Origin: Tissierella creatinophila DSM 6911
GTDB lineage: Bacteria > Bacillota > Clostridia > Tissierellales > Tissierellaceae
Reading direction: 5' to 3'
NCBI RefSeq assembly: GCF_001940565.1
Contig: NZ_LTDM01000059.1
Location: 54,575 to 118,574, forward strand
DNA: 64,000 bases
Shown here piece by piece: positions 43,160 to 51,851 of the stretch. The first letter of the stretch is position 1, and each line of letters starts with the position of its first letter. The position numbers and the translations under genes are program-made. The notes beneath the pieces are model-generated. The model had not been told where the DNA came from and made no database searches. It saw only the letters and a list, made by a program, of their open reading frames with translations.

Positions 43160-45598
43160 ATGAAAGATAAGAAGAAAATAAAAAGGAGAACATATCTAGA
43201 TATAGGTAAACGTGAAAAAGCAAAGGATTACAAGGATAAAAGAACTAAGGATGGTGAAAGATTTCAAGAAAACATTGTAGAAAAGAAGTCTAAGTTAAAT
43301 AATTTTGAGAGAGAAATTAAGTCCACTGATAAAAAAGGTGGACTTTCTTTATCTCAAAAACAAATAGAAAAACATAGGGCTAAGGAAGAAAGGACTGGTG
43401 ATTCAAACAATTTAGAAAAGATTACTACTGAAAGTAGGCAAGTAAAGGAAGTCATAATAGAAGAAAAAAATCTTGATATAGGTGCAAGGGTAAAGACCAG
43501 TAACTATCTTGGTAAAAGGGTTCATGAGAAGGATAGATTTGATGAATCTATTATGAAAAAGAAAACAAAGTTAAAGCATGAAAAAACTAAGGTTACTAGC
43601 AAGAAGAGTGATGAATACAAGGATAGAAAGGGATATGATAAGGGTTCTTTAGATAATTTACAAGATAAATCAATAAATGTAGAAAAAGTAAAAAAACAGA
43701 AACAGATAAATAATTTAAAGCAAAAGATTGAAGATCCAAAACATGAAGATTTAGATAAGGAAATAGAAAGCAATACCCTATTTAAAGATGATGCCAACAA
43801 TCTCATTATTCCTAATAAGGAAGACGATGAGGTAAGGGTAGAAGATTTTGAGGAAAGAGCCAGTGGCGTAGATAGTTTCAAAAATAATAGTAAGAAGAAA
43901 GATTATTATAAGAGGAAGCTTGTATATGATCATCAGAAAAAAATAAACAAAAAAGATGGTAAATTAACTACAGATGATGTTAAAGACCTTAAAGCTGGCA
44001 TGGCTAATAAGACAGGTGAAAAAGTTCCAAGTCAAACTATAGCCCTTGAAGGGAAGGTAGAAAAACAATATAGAAAAAGCGAAAGCAAACTAATTCAAAA
44101 AAGGAAAAAGGCAAGTAAACTTTATCACAAGCCTAAATATGATAAGACAGGAAAATTTGCAGGAGGAATTTCAGGGGCAAGCTATCTGGCCGCTGAATAT
44201 ATTAGGGCTGGAAGTGATGAAAATGTAGCCATTGATGCAAGTGAAAAAGGTTTATACCTAAATGCAAGTATGACAAGACATGCCCAAAACAAGCTTCAAA
44301 GGCAAAGAAGAAGTCCCATAAAGCTTGAAAGAAAATTAAATTTAAAGCATCAGAAAAATTTGGCAAGAGCTGAATATAAGACTGAAATCAAGGGTTTGAA
44401 AAATGAAAAAGATTTTCAAAAAAAGACTACCTATAAGAAATTGATTAAAAGAAGGCAGATGAAAAAGAAAATCTATGAAGAGCATAATATTGCAATTGGT
44501 TTCAAAGACAGGCTAAAAAAAGGAATGGAAAATATTTTAAAAGGAAGTTCCCAACTAATAAGAAGAAATATAAGAAAGATCCTTATTCTTCTTGCTATAG
44601 CCATTATAGGTTTTATGACCCTGAGCCAAGTTGCAACATTCTTTCTAGCTGGAATATCATCAGTAACTAGCCAAGTTATGAGTACCACCTACTTGTCAGG
44701 GGAAGATACTCTTGCAGATATAAATAGTGAGTTTACCAAGCTAGAGTATGAACTAGGAGATGAACTTGCCAATATAGAAAGTTATTATCCAGGCTATGAC
44801 GAGTACCATGTAGGAGGAAATACTGATATAGGTCATGACATTCATGAACTTTTAAGCTTTATAACTGCCAAATATGGACAAGTAACCGATGTATCAAGCC
44901 TTAGTGGAGAATTAAAAAAACTATTTAATAAGATGTATAAGGTTGATTATGAAACCATAGTTGAAACCAGATATAGGCAGGTATGCTATGGAAGTGGTGA
45001 AGATAGATACTGTGTAATGGAGCCTTATGACTGGTATGTTTTGAAGGTTACAGTCACGAAAAAAGAAATGGATACTGTTGCAAGAGAGGAATTTGATGGA
45101 TACGAGGAAAACCTTGCTCACTATGAAGCCCTTCTTGAAACAGGTGGTAACATGGAGGAGTATTTTGGTGGAAGTGGTATAACTCCTGTTATTCCAGATA
45201 GCACCATAATAGGGGAATTAGTAAACAACCCTAATCTTTCAGATAAGGAAAAAGCTCTTGTATTAGCAGCATATAGAACACCTACAGCTGGTGGTGGTTA
45301 CTGTGCTGCATGGGTAAGCAATGTTTATGTAAATGCAGGTTATCCAAGACCTGGAGGCAACGCAAATGATCAGTATTATTGGTACTGTAATAGCAATGAC
45401 CTTTCAGAACTTAGACCTGGAATGATGGTAGCAGTACCTACTCATAATCATACTCAGGCTGGGAAGAAATATGGTCATGTTGGTATTTATGTTGGCAATG
45501 GAGTCATAAGAGAAAATATTGGTATTGTAAAGGATACCAAGCTTTCAGATTGGATTGCCTACTATGGAAGTAGTGCAAAATGGGGATTTCCCTATTAA
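43160..45598 (+). CDS. Membrane-anchored NlpC/CHAP-type wall hydrolase of the element
   Basis: The 812-residue protein has a long, very basic N-terminal half, one transmembrane helix near residues 472-494, and a C-terminal NlpC/P60 or CHAP domain. The Cys is in GGGYCAAWVSNVYV and the His in YGHVGIYVGNG. It probably opens peptidoglycan for the conjugation machine (CD1108-type). The N-terminus holds two 36-residue repeats (13-48 and 105-140), each starting LDIG and ending in KKxKL. ATG 43160 directly follows the VirB4 stop. Confidence 0.9.
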   Translation: MKDKKKIKRRTYLDIGKREKAKDYKDKRTKDGERFQENIVEKKSKLNNFEREIKSTDKKGGLSLSQKQIEKHRAKEERTGDSNNLEKITTESRQVKEVIIEEKNLDIGARVKTSNYLGKRVHEKDRFDESIMKKKTKLKHEKTKVTSKKSDEYKDRKGYDKGSLDNLQDKSINVEKVKKQKQINNLKQKIEDPKHEDLDKEIESNTLFKDDANNLIIPNKEDDEVRVEDFEERASGVDSFKNNSKKKDYYKRKLVYDHQKKINKKDGKLTTDDVKDLKAGMANKTGEKVPSQTIALEGKVEKQYRKSESKLIQKRKKASKLYHKPKYDKTGKFAGGISGASYLAAEYIRAGSDENVAIDASEKGLYLNASMTRHAQNKLQRQRRSPIKLERKLNLKHQKNLARAEYKTEIKGLKNEKDFQKKTTYKKLIKRRQMKKKIYEEHNIAIGFKDRLKKGMENILKGSSQLIRRNIRKILILLAIAIIGFMTLSQVATFFLAGISSVTSQVMSTTYLSGEDTLADINSEFTKLEYELGDELANIESYYPGYDEYHVGGNTDIGHDIHELLSFITAKYGQVTDVSSLSGELKKLFNKMYKVDYETIVETRYRQVCYGSGEDRYCVMEPYDWYVLKVTVTKKEMDTVAREEFDGYEENLAHYEALLETGGNMEEYFGGSGITPVIPDSTIIGELVNNPNLSDKEKALVLAAYRTPTAGGGYCAAWVSNVYVNAGYPRPGGNANDQYYWYCNSNDLSELRPGMMVAVPTHNHTQAGKKYGHVGIYVGNGVIRENIGIVKDTKLSDWIAYYGSSAKWGFPY

Positions 45599-45617
45599 AA
45601 GAAGGAGGTTTTAATGA

Positions 45618-45893
45618 ATGGATAAAAAAATGGAAAATAGATATAAGAAAATAAAAAGAGACCAGAAAAAGCTAAAAGATCAAATTAAAAAAAGCGAAGA
45701 TGAATTGGAACTTTTAAGGTTGGAAGAAGAGGAAATAGCAGGTCAAGAGATTATGGCTATATGTTATGAGCAAGAAATTAATCTTTTGGAAGCAGTGAAG
45801 ATTTTTACTGAAACAGAAAAAACAAGAAAAAATGAAAATAAAATATGTAAAGAATTTGAAAAGGAGAATCTGACCTATGGAAAAGAACAATAA
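45618..45893 (+). CDS. DUF4315-family mobile-element protein
   Basis: The 91 residues are a short charged coiled coil (ENRYKKIKRDQKKLKDQI), followed by EEEIAGQEIMAICYEQEINL, the DUF4315 pattern. Function is unknown; the family is found next to DUF4366 in these ICEs. ATG 45618 has GGAGG upstream. It overlaps the next gene by 17 bases. Confidence 0.82.
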   Translation: MDKKMENRYKKIKRDQKKLKDQIKKSEDELELLRLEEEEIAGQEIMAICYEQEINLLEAVKIFTETEKTRKNENKICKEFEKENLTYGKEQ

Positions 45894-46758
45894 CATGAGA
45901 AAAGTTATAATGATATTACTAGCACTGGTTATAGTAAGTGCAATTGGAACAAGCTATGCATCTAAAGTCTTTGCATCTGACTCTAGTCGAGAACTTGAAA
46001 GAGAATTTGTAATAGATGTTAATAGTCCTGAAAATGCTAAAAATAAGGAAGATAACATTACTGTTGATGTTAATAAGCCTTCACTAAATCCAGCAGAAAC
46101 AGGCAATGGTTTTCTAATAGATGTAAATAAGCCAAAGGAAGAATCAACTATACCAAAGGAAAATCCCTATGAGCCTACAGATCCTAGCCAGGCAAGGGGA
46201 ACTATTACAGAGTCTGTTGGGGCTGATAATAGGGAATATCCAAGAAAAAGTGAGATTACAGATGCTATAGATGGACCTAATGGTGGTCAAATGAAGGAAA
46301 GACCAAAGGCTGATGCAAGAGAATTTCTTACTTTTCAAACAAAGAGTGGCAAGGTATTTCATCTTATTATTAACCATGACGAGCCTGATTCTAATGTTCA
46401 ACTCTTAACTGAGGTATCAGAACAAGACCTACTAAATATGATTGAGCAAGATGAGGAAAGAAATGGAACGAATAAGATTAAGGAAGAACCTAAAAAAGAA
46501 GTATTGAAAAAAGAAGAAGCTGAACCAGAAGAACCCAAGAAAGAAGATTCTAAGGGTTCTTTTTTAATGGTCCTATTTATAGTAGCTGCAGTAGTAGGAG
46601 CTGGATATTACTTTAAGGTTGTTAAGTCTAATGATGATGGATTTGGAGATTTTGAAGATGATGAAATTCCAAATGATGATTTTTTTAGACCTAGTGATAA
46701 AGAAGACAATGAGGAAGAGGATAATGAAACTGAATACACAAAGGAGGATTTGATGTAA
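45877..46758 (+). CDS. DUF4366-family (CD1107-type) surface protein
   Basis: The 293-residue protein has an N-terminal signal or anchor (residues 8-28), then three short repeats (VIDVNSP, TVDVNKP, LIDVNKP). A conserved domain follows near residue 148 (EFLTFQTKSGKVFHLIINHD), then an acidic Lys/Glu linker, a C-terminal transmembrane helix (about 228-246), and an acidic tail. It is probably embedded in the membrane and exposed to the wall as part of the transfer apparatus. Confidence 0.85.
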   Translation: MEKNNNMRKVIMILLALVIVSAIGTSYASKVFASDSSRELEREFVIDVNSPENAKNKEDNITVDVNKPSLNPAETGNGFLIDVNKPKEESTIPKENPYEPTDPSQARGTITESVGADNREYPRKSEITDAIDGPNGGQMKERPKADAREFLTFQTKSGKVFHLIINHDEPDSNVQLLTEVSEQDLLNMIEQDEERNGTNKIKEEPKKEVLKKEEAEPEEPKKEDSKGSFLMVLFIVAAVVGAGYYFKVVKSNDDGFGDFEDDEIPNDDFFRPSDKEDNEEEDNETEYTKEDLM

Positions 46759-49076
46759 TGGGTAAAAAAACAGGATTATTTAAAAAAATGTTAGCAGGGA
46801 TACTTAGTCTTACTGTAATGTGTGGACTAGTAACCCCTGTACTTGCAAGTGATAAAAATGATAGATTTTCTTATGAAGTTGACATGGTTATTGTAGTTGA
46901 TATTTCAGGATCAATGAATGGAACTAAAATGACAAAGGCTAAGAAGTCAGCTAAGGATATGGCTGAGGCCATATGGAAAGAGCAAGAGGCTCATAATATA
47001 AACACCAATATAGCACTTATTAGCTTTGCATCTGATGTGATCCATTATAAAAATGATGGAACAGTTTTTTTGCAGAAAAAAGATAAGAGTAAGCTATTTA
47101 ATGTTATTGATGGGCTTGTTGCAAAGGATATGACCTTTACACAAGGGGGAATTCATGAAGCAAGGATGATATTTAAAAAATCAACTGGAGATAAGAAAAT
47201 TATAGTTCTTCTTTCAGATGGAGAAGCAAATCGTATTTATGAACCGAAAATTAACCTTGATGATTATATGAATAACAATAAAAAGGTTCTTGAAGGAAGT
47301 TTTTATTATGATAAGGCAGGACAAGACACAACCACTAGCAAGGGTAAGTTTTGTGCCTTAGCAGAAGCTAATCTTGCAAAAAGTGACAATATAGATGTCC
47401 TTGATATTTATACAGTAGCTGTTGACTGTAATGAACAAGCAAAAGAATTTTTAAAGGAAGTAGCAAGTGGAGATGATAAGTTTAAAGATTCAGATACAGA
47501 CGACCTAGAAGATGTTTTTCAAGACTTAACTGATGAAATAAAAGATAAGATAGAAAAAGAAAAATTAGAAAAAGAGCTTGAAGACCTTAATAATAGGATT
47601 GATGAATTAGATAAGGAAAAAGCAGAGCTTGAGAAAGAGTTTGCCAAGGAGAAAGAGCAAGCAGCCAAAGATAAGGAAGAACTTAACAAGGAAATAAATG
47701 ACTTGAAGGATAAAACTGATGAACTTGAAAAAGCCAAGGATAGGTTAGAACAAGAATTAGCTGATGAGAAGGAAAAATCAGAAGAAGATAAGAAGGCTCT
47801 TGAAAAAGAGATAGATGCTCTAAAGAAAAAAACTGATGATCTAAATGAAGCTAAAGAAAATCTAGAAAAAGAGCTAGAAGATACAATAGATAAGATGGAA
47901 GAGGATAAAAAAGAACTTGAAAAGGATATTGCAGATTTAGATAAGAATCTTGAAGATTTAAGAAAGGAAAAGGCCTTAGTAGAAGAAGAACTTAATAATA
48001 AAATCAAAGATCTTGAAGATAGGCTTAATCAGGAAAAGGCTGAGTATGAGAAAGATAAAAAAGAGCTTGATAATAAGATTTCTGACCTTAACGACAAGCT
48101 AGACAAATTAGACAATGAAAAAACAGAAATTGAAGGACAACTTGAAAAAGAAAGAGAAGAATCTAAGGCAGAAAGAGATGAGTTAAGAGAAAGTATTGAC
48201 AATTTAGATAAGAAAATTGAAGAAATGAATAAAGAAAAGGCAGAACTTGAAAAAGAACTGGCTGATGAAAAAAATAAGACCAAGGAGGAAAGAGAAAAAC
48301 TTAAGGGTGAGATTGACGAGTTAAATAAGGATTTAGATTTAATAAATAAGGAAAAAGAAAGGCTAGAGGATAAACTAAATCAGGCTATAGAAGTCTTTGA
48401 TAAAAAGGTAGAAAAACTAGAAGATAAAATTGAACAATTATCTAAAGATAAGGACTTACTTGAAGCAGATTTAAGAAAAGAACTAGATAAGATGAATAAA
48501 GAAATAGAAGCCTTGAAAAAGGCAAAAGAAGAGATGGAAAAAGAGCTAGAAAACCAAAAAAATCAGTCAAGTAAGGACAAGGAAAAACTAAATAATGAGA
48601 TAAATAAGCTTGACGATAAAATCTCAAACCTTAGTAAAGAGAAGGAAAAGCTTGAAAAGGACAATGAGAAATACAAGGGGAAATTTGAAAATCTTGAGGA
48701 TGATGTAAGGGATTTGAGAGAAAGCATTGAAAAAGAAAAGGATAAAAACAATTTAAAGGATATGAACCTTCCAGAGGGTGTCAAGGTTAATCAATGGTAT
48801 CCTGAAAAACTAGTAAGCTTACCTGATAAAAAGACCTATGATGATGGTGAAAGCATAGATATGACTGGAATGAAAATGAGATTTGCTCGTGTAATAAAAA
48901 GTAATGGAAAATATATAAGGGAAACAGAAGATCTTGACTATAAAGATTTTAAGAGTAATTATAGGGGATGGGAGTTTAATTTAAAGACTAAAACTGCAAA
49001 ATATGAGGAAACCACAAATGGAAAGATGAAAATAGTATTTACATTTTCCCTTAAAGATCCAAATAAATCCTGGTAA
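46758..49076 (+). CDS. Secreted VWA-domain protein with long coiled coil
   Basis: The 772-residue protein has a signal peptide ending near Ala30 and a von Willebrand A domain with MIDAS motif DISGSMNG (residues 48-55). A long coiled coil (about 255-680) follows, then a small C-terminal beta domain (VNQWYPEKL to FTFSLKDPN). Six coiled-coil repeats of 39 residues run from about residue 269; the fourth has 11 extra. No LPXTG motif is visible. Its 1-base overlap with the DUF4366 gene (TAATG) shows coupling. A role in mating contact is likely but inferred. Confidence 0.85.
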   Translation: MGKKTGLFKKMLAGILSLTVMCGLVTPVLASDKNDRFSYEVDMVIVVDISGSMNGTKMTKAKKSAKDMAEAIWKEQEAHNINTNIALISFASDVIHYKNDGTVFLQKKDKSKLFNVIDGLVAKDMTFTQGGIHEARMIFKKSTGDKKIIVLLSDGEANRIYEPKINLDDYMNNNKKVLEGSFYYDKAGQDTTTSKGKFCALAEANLAKSDNIDVLDIYTVAVDCNEQAKEFLKEVASGDDKFKDSDTDDLEDVFQDLTDEIKDKIEKEKLEKELEDLNNRIDELDKEKAELEKEFAKEKEQAAKDKEELNKEINDLKDKTDELEKAKDRLEQELADEKEKSEEDKKALEKEIDALKKKTDDLNEAKENLEKELEDTIDKMEEDKKELEKDIADLDKNLEDLRKEKALVEEELNNKIKDLEDRLNQEKAEYEKDKKELDNKISDLNDKLDKLDNEKTEIEGQLEKEREESKAERDELRESIDNLDKKIEEMNKEKAELEKELADEKNKTKEEREKLKGEIDELNKDLDLINKEKERLEDKLNQAIEVFDKKVEKLEDKIEQLSKDKDLLEADLRKELDKMNKEIEALKKAKEEMEKELENQKNQSSKDKEKLNNEINKLDDKISNLSKEKEKLEKDNEKYKGKFENLEDDVRDLRESIEKEKDKNNLKDMNLPEGVKVNQWYPEKLVSLPDKKTYDDGESIDMTGMKMRFARVIKSNGKYIRETEDLDYKDFKSNYRGWEFNLKTKTAKYEETTNGKMKIVFTFSLKDPNKSW

Positions 49077-49097
49077 AAATAAGTAAATAGAGAAATA

Positions 49098-49139
49098 GTA
49101 GCGGCTTAGATAAGTAATTATATCTAGGCTGCTATTTTT
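49098..49139 (+). terminator. Terminator-like hairpin upstream of topB (AGCG family)
   Basis: TAGCGGCTTAGATA and TATCTAGGCTGCTA pair over 14 bp with three G-U pairs, followed by T7, 30 bases before topB. Confidence 0.85.
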
Positions 49140-49168
49140 TTGTCCAAAAATGAAATGGAGGAGATAAT

Positions 49169-50866
49169 TTGAAATTAGTAATAGCAGAAAAACCAAGTGT
49201 AGCAATTAGTATAGCCAAGGTAATAGGTGCAAATTCAAGAAAAGATGGATATATTGAGGGAAATAATTATATTGTAAGTTGGTGTGTAGGGCATCTAATT
49301 AGGATGAGCAATCCTGAAAGTTACGATGAAAAATATAGAAAATGGGATATAGTTGATCTTCCAATTTTTCCTGATAATTATAAATATGAAATTTCAAAAT
49401 ATACTAAGAAACAATATTGTATTTTAAAGAAATTGCTAACAGATAAAAAAGTTACCCAGGTTATAAATGCTTGTGATGCAGCAAGGGAAGGGGAACTTAT
49501 ATTTAGACTGGTTTATAATCAGGCAGGATGTAAAAAACCTATCAAAAGACTTTGGATCTCATCAATGGAAGATAAGGCAATAAAAGAAGGTTTTAATAGT
49601 CTTAAAGATGGGAGAGAATATGAAAATTTATTTAGATCTGCACTAGCAAGGGGACAGGCTGATTGGTTAGTGGGAATGAATCTTTCTAGATATTATTCTT
49701 GCCTTCATAATAATAACTATTCAGTAGGTAGGGTGCAAACACCAACACTTGCAATGGTTGTAGATAGGGATAAGTCCATAAGAAATTTTGTAAAAAAGAA
49801 GTATTTTACAGTTCAGATAAAAGCACAAGATATTGATTTAGAGACATCAAGAATCGACGAAAAGGAAAAAGTAGAAAGGTTACTTTTATCTATACCTGAA
49901 CTTGTTGAAGTAAAGGAAATAGAGAAGAAAAGAAAAATTACTAGACCTGATAGACTTTTTGATTTAACAACACTTCAAAGAGAGTGTAATAAGTATTTTG
50001 GCTATAGTGCAAAGCAGACCTTAGACTATGCACAAAGTTTATATGAAAAGAAACTTATAACTTATCCAAGGACAGACAGTAGGTTTCTTACCGACGATAT
50101 GATTGATATTGTTAAAACTTATGTAGATTCCTTTGGGAATGACTTTGATGAAGAGAATTTTAAAAGTATTTTTAACTCTAAGAAGGTAGAAGATCATCAT
50201 GCCATAATTCCAACAAGTGGTTCTCTTGACTTTGATACTAGAAGTTTACAAGGTTCAGAAGAAAAGATATTTGAGCTTATAAAGGCAAAGCTTCTAGCAG
50301 CAAGATCAGGAAATCTAATTACTGAAAACACTAAGGTTATATGTGATGTAGAGGGCTATGAATTTACAAGTAGAGGAACAGTAGTAATAGATGAAGGATT
50401 TACTAAATACCTTACTTCATATACTAGAAAAAAAGAAGATAAGGTTCTTCCAAGGCTAAATAAAGGTGATAGGCTTAAGGTTGAGGATAAGAAAATAAAT
50501 GAAAAATATACAAATCCACCTAAAGCCTATACAGAGGATACCTTGCTTAAGGATATGGAGCTTGCAGGTAAAGATGCAAAACAAGATTTAGATATAGAAA
50601 CTAAAGGCTTAGGTACACCAGCAACTAGGGCTGGAACAATTGAAAACCTTATACAAAAAGAACTTATAAAAAGAGATGAGAGGAAACTTATTTCAACATA
50701 TAAAGGAGAGCAGTTATTATCTCTTGTGGCAGACTTTCTTAGAAATCCAAATACAACAGTAGATTGGGAAGTAAAACTGTATGAAATTGCAGAGGGAAAA
50801 GCTAATTTAAAGGATTTTATAGGAGATGTAGAAAAAAGAATAAGGGAAGTTATTTCACAAGTATGA
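49169..50866 (+). CDS. topB: DNA topoisomerase III of the element
   Basis: The 565-residue type IA topoisomerase starts with the Toprim domain (KLVIAEKPSVAISIAKVIGA) and has DAAREGELIFRLVY near residue 107. The catalytic Tyr is in ITYPRTDSRFLTD near residue 298. It is shorter than many TopB proteins, because the C-terminal zinc region is absent. It could resolve the transferred DNA. TTG 49169 follows GGAGGAG. Confidence 0.93.
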   Translation: MKLVIAEKPSVAISIAKVIGANSRKDGYIEGNNYIVSWCVGHLIRMSNPESYDEKYRKWDIVDLPIFPDNYKYEISKYTKKQYCILKKLLTDKKVTQVINACDAAREGELIFRLVYNQAGCKKPIKRLWISSMEDKAIKEGFNSLKDGREYENLFRSALARGQADWLVGMNLSRYYSCLHNNNYSVGRVQTPTLAMVVDRDKSIRNFVKKKYFTVQIKAQDIDLETSRIDEKEKVERLLLSIPELVEVKEIEKKRKITRPDRLFDLTTLQRECNKYFGYSAKQTLDYAQSLYEKKLITYPRTDSRFLTDDMIDIVKTYVDSFGNDFDEENFKSIFNSKKVEDHHAIIPTSGSLDFDTRSLQGSEEKIFELIKAKLLAARSGNLITENTKVICDVEGYEFTSRGTVVIDEGFTKYLTSYTRKKEDKVLPRLNKGDRLKVEDKKINEKYTNPPKAYTEDTLLKDMELAGKDAKQDLDIETKGLGTPATRAGTIENLIQKELIKRDERKLISTYKGEQLLSLVADFLRNPNTTVDWEVKLYEIAEGKANLKDFIGDVEKRIREVISQV

Positions 50867-51819
50867 ATATTGTAGAGCTTTTTGGTGGTATAGGTGCAAT
50901 AAGGAAGGCTTATATCAATAGTAAAATTCCCTTTGAGATTGTAGATTATGTTGAAATAGATAAGAATTGTGTAAAAAGCTATAATGCACTCTTTAATGAA
51001 AATTATGAGCCACGAAGTGTATGTAATTATAGTCTTCCAGATACAAAAGTTGATTTAGTAATTCATGGTAGTCCCTGTCAAGATTTTTCTAGGATAGGTG
51101 AAAAACTTGGAGGAAGGAAAGGAAGTGGAACAAGGAGCAGTCTTCTTTTTGAAACTATAAGGATAATAGAAGAAAAACAGGATAAACCCAGATGGATAAT
51201 ATGGGAAAATGTTAAGGGAGTTCTCGATAAAAATATGAGAGCTTCCTTTTTTTATTACCTTAAAGAAATGGAAAGACTAGGTTATGAAACCAAGTATGAA
51301 ATCCTTAATTCAATAAACTTTGGAATAGCACAAAAGAGGGAAAGGATTTTTGCCATTAGTTATTTAGGTGAAAATCCTTTTGAGTTTAGCAATCTAAAAC
51401 ATCAAGAAGCCAAGCATTTATCAGACTTTCTTGAAGAAAATGTAATGGAGAGGTATGGAGATATATTTTTAGTTAAGCAACCTTCAATGCTTAGAATACT
51501 CTATGATCCATCCTATAAGCCACAATTTCAAGGAAGGCTTCAAGTAATAGAAGACTTTTGTTATACCATATCCACCAAACAAGTAAGAGTTCCTAATTCA
51601 GGAATACTTACCATAGGCAATAATAGCTATAGGTATCTTACTGAAAGAGAATGCTTTAGGTTAATGGGATTTGATGATAGTGATTTTGATAAGCTTATAG
51701 AAATATTTCCAAGAAGAAAGGATTGTATGTCTAGTATTCTCTATAAACAAGCTGGTAATAGCATAGTGGTTAATGTTTTAGAAGAAATAATACAGGAAAT
51801 TCATAATTGTAGCTTATAG
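50863..51819 (+). CDS. C5-cytosine DNA methyltransferase
   Basis: The 318 residues show motif [15 protein letters not shown] at the N-terminus, motif [10 protein letters not shown] with the catalytic Cys near residue 71, the ENV motif (WENVKGVLD), and motif [15 protein letters not shown]. It overlaps topB by four bases (ATGA), so it is translationally coupled. It may protect the transferred element from host restriction. The target site is not visible. Confidence 0.92.
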   Translation: MNIVELFGGIGAIRKAYINSKIPFEIVDYVEIDKNCVKSYNALFNENYEPRSVCNYSLPDTKVDLVIHGSPCQDFSRIGEKLGGRKGSGTRSSLLFETIRIIEEKQDKPRWIIWENVKGVLDKNMRASFFYYLKEMERLGYETKYEILNSINFGIAQKRERIFAISYLGENPFEFSNLKHQEAKHLSDFLEENVMERYGDIFLVKQPSMLRILYDPSYKPQFQGRLQVIEDFCYTISTKQVRVPNSGILTIGNNSYRYLTERECFRLMGFDDSDFDKLIEIFPRRKDCMSSILYKQAGNSIVVNVLEEIIQEIHNCSL

Positions 51820-51851
51820 CTTATATTTTATTATGGAAGAAGGAGGAAAAC

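Noticed and set aside
47519..48784. Ser/Leu-rich minus-strand frames opposite the VWA coiled coil
   Set aside because: They are mirror frames of Glu/Lys-rich codons and have no ribosome binding sites.
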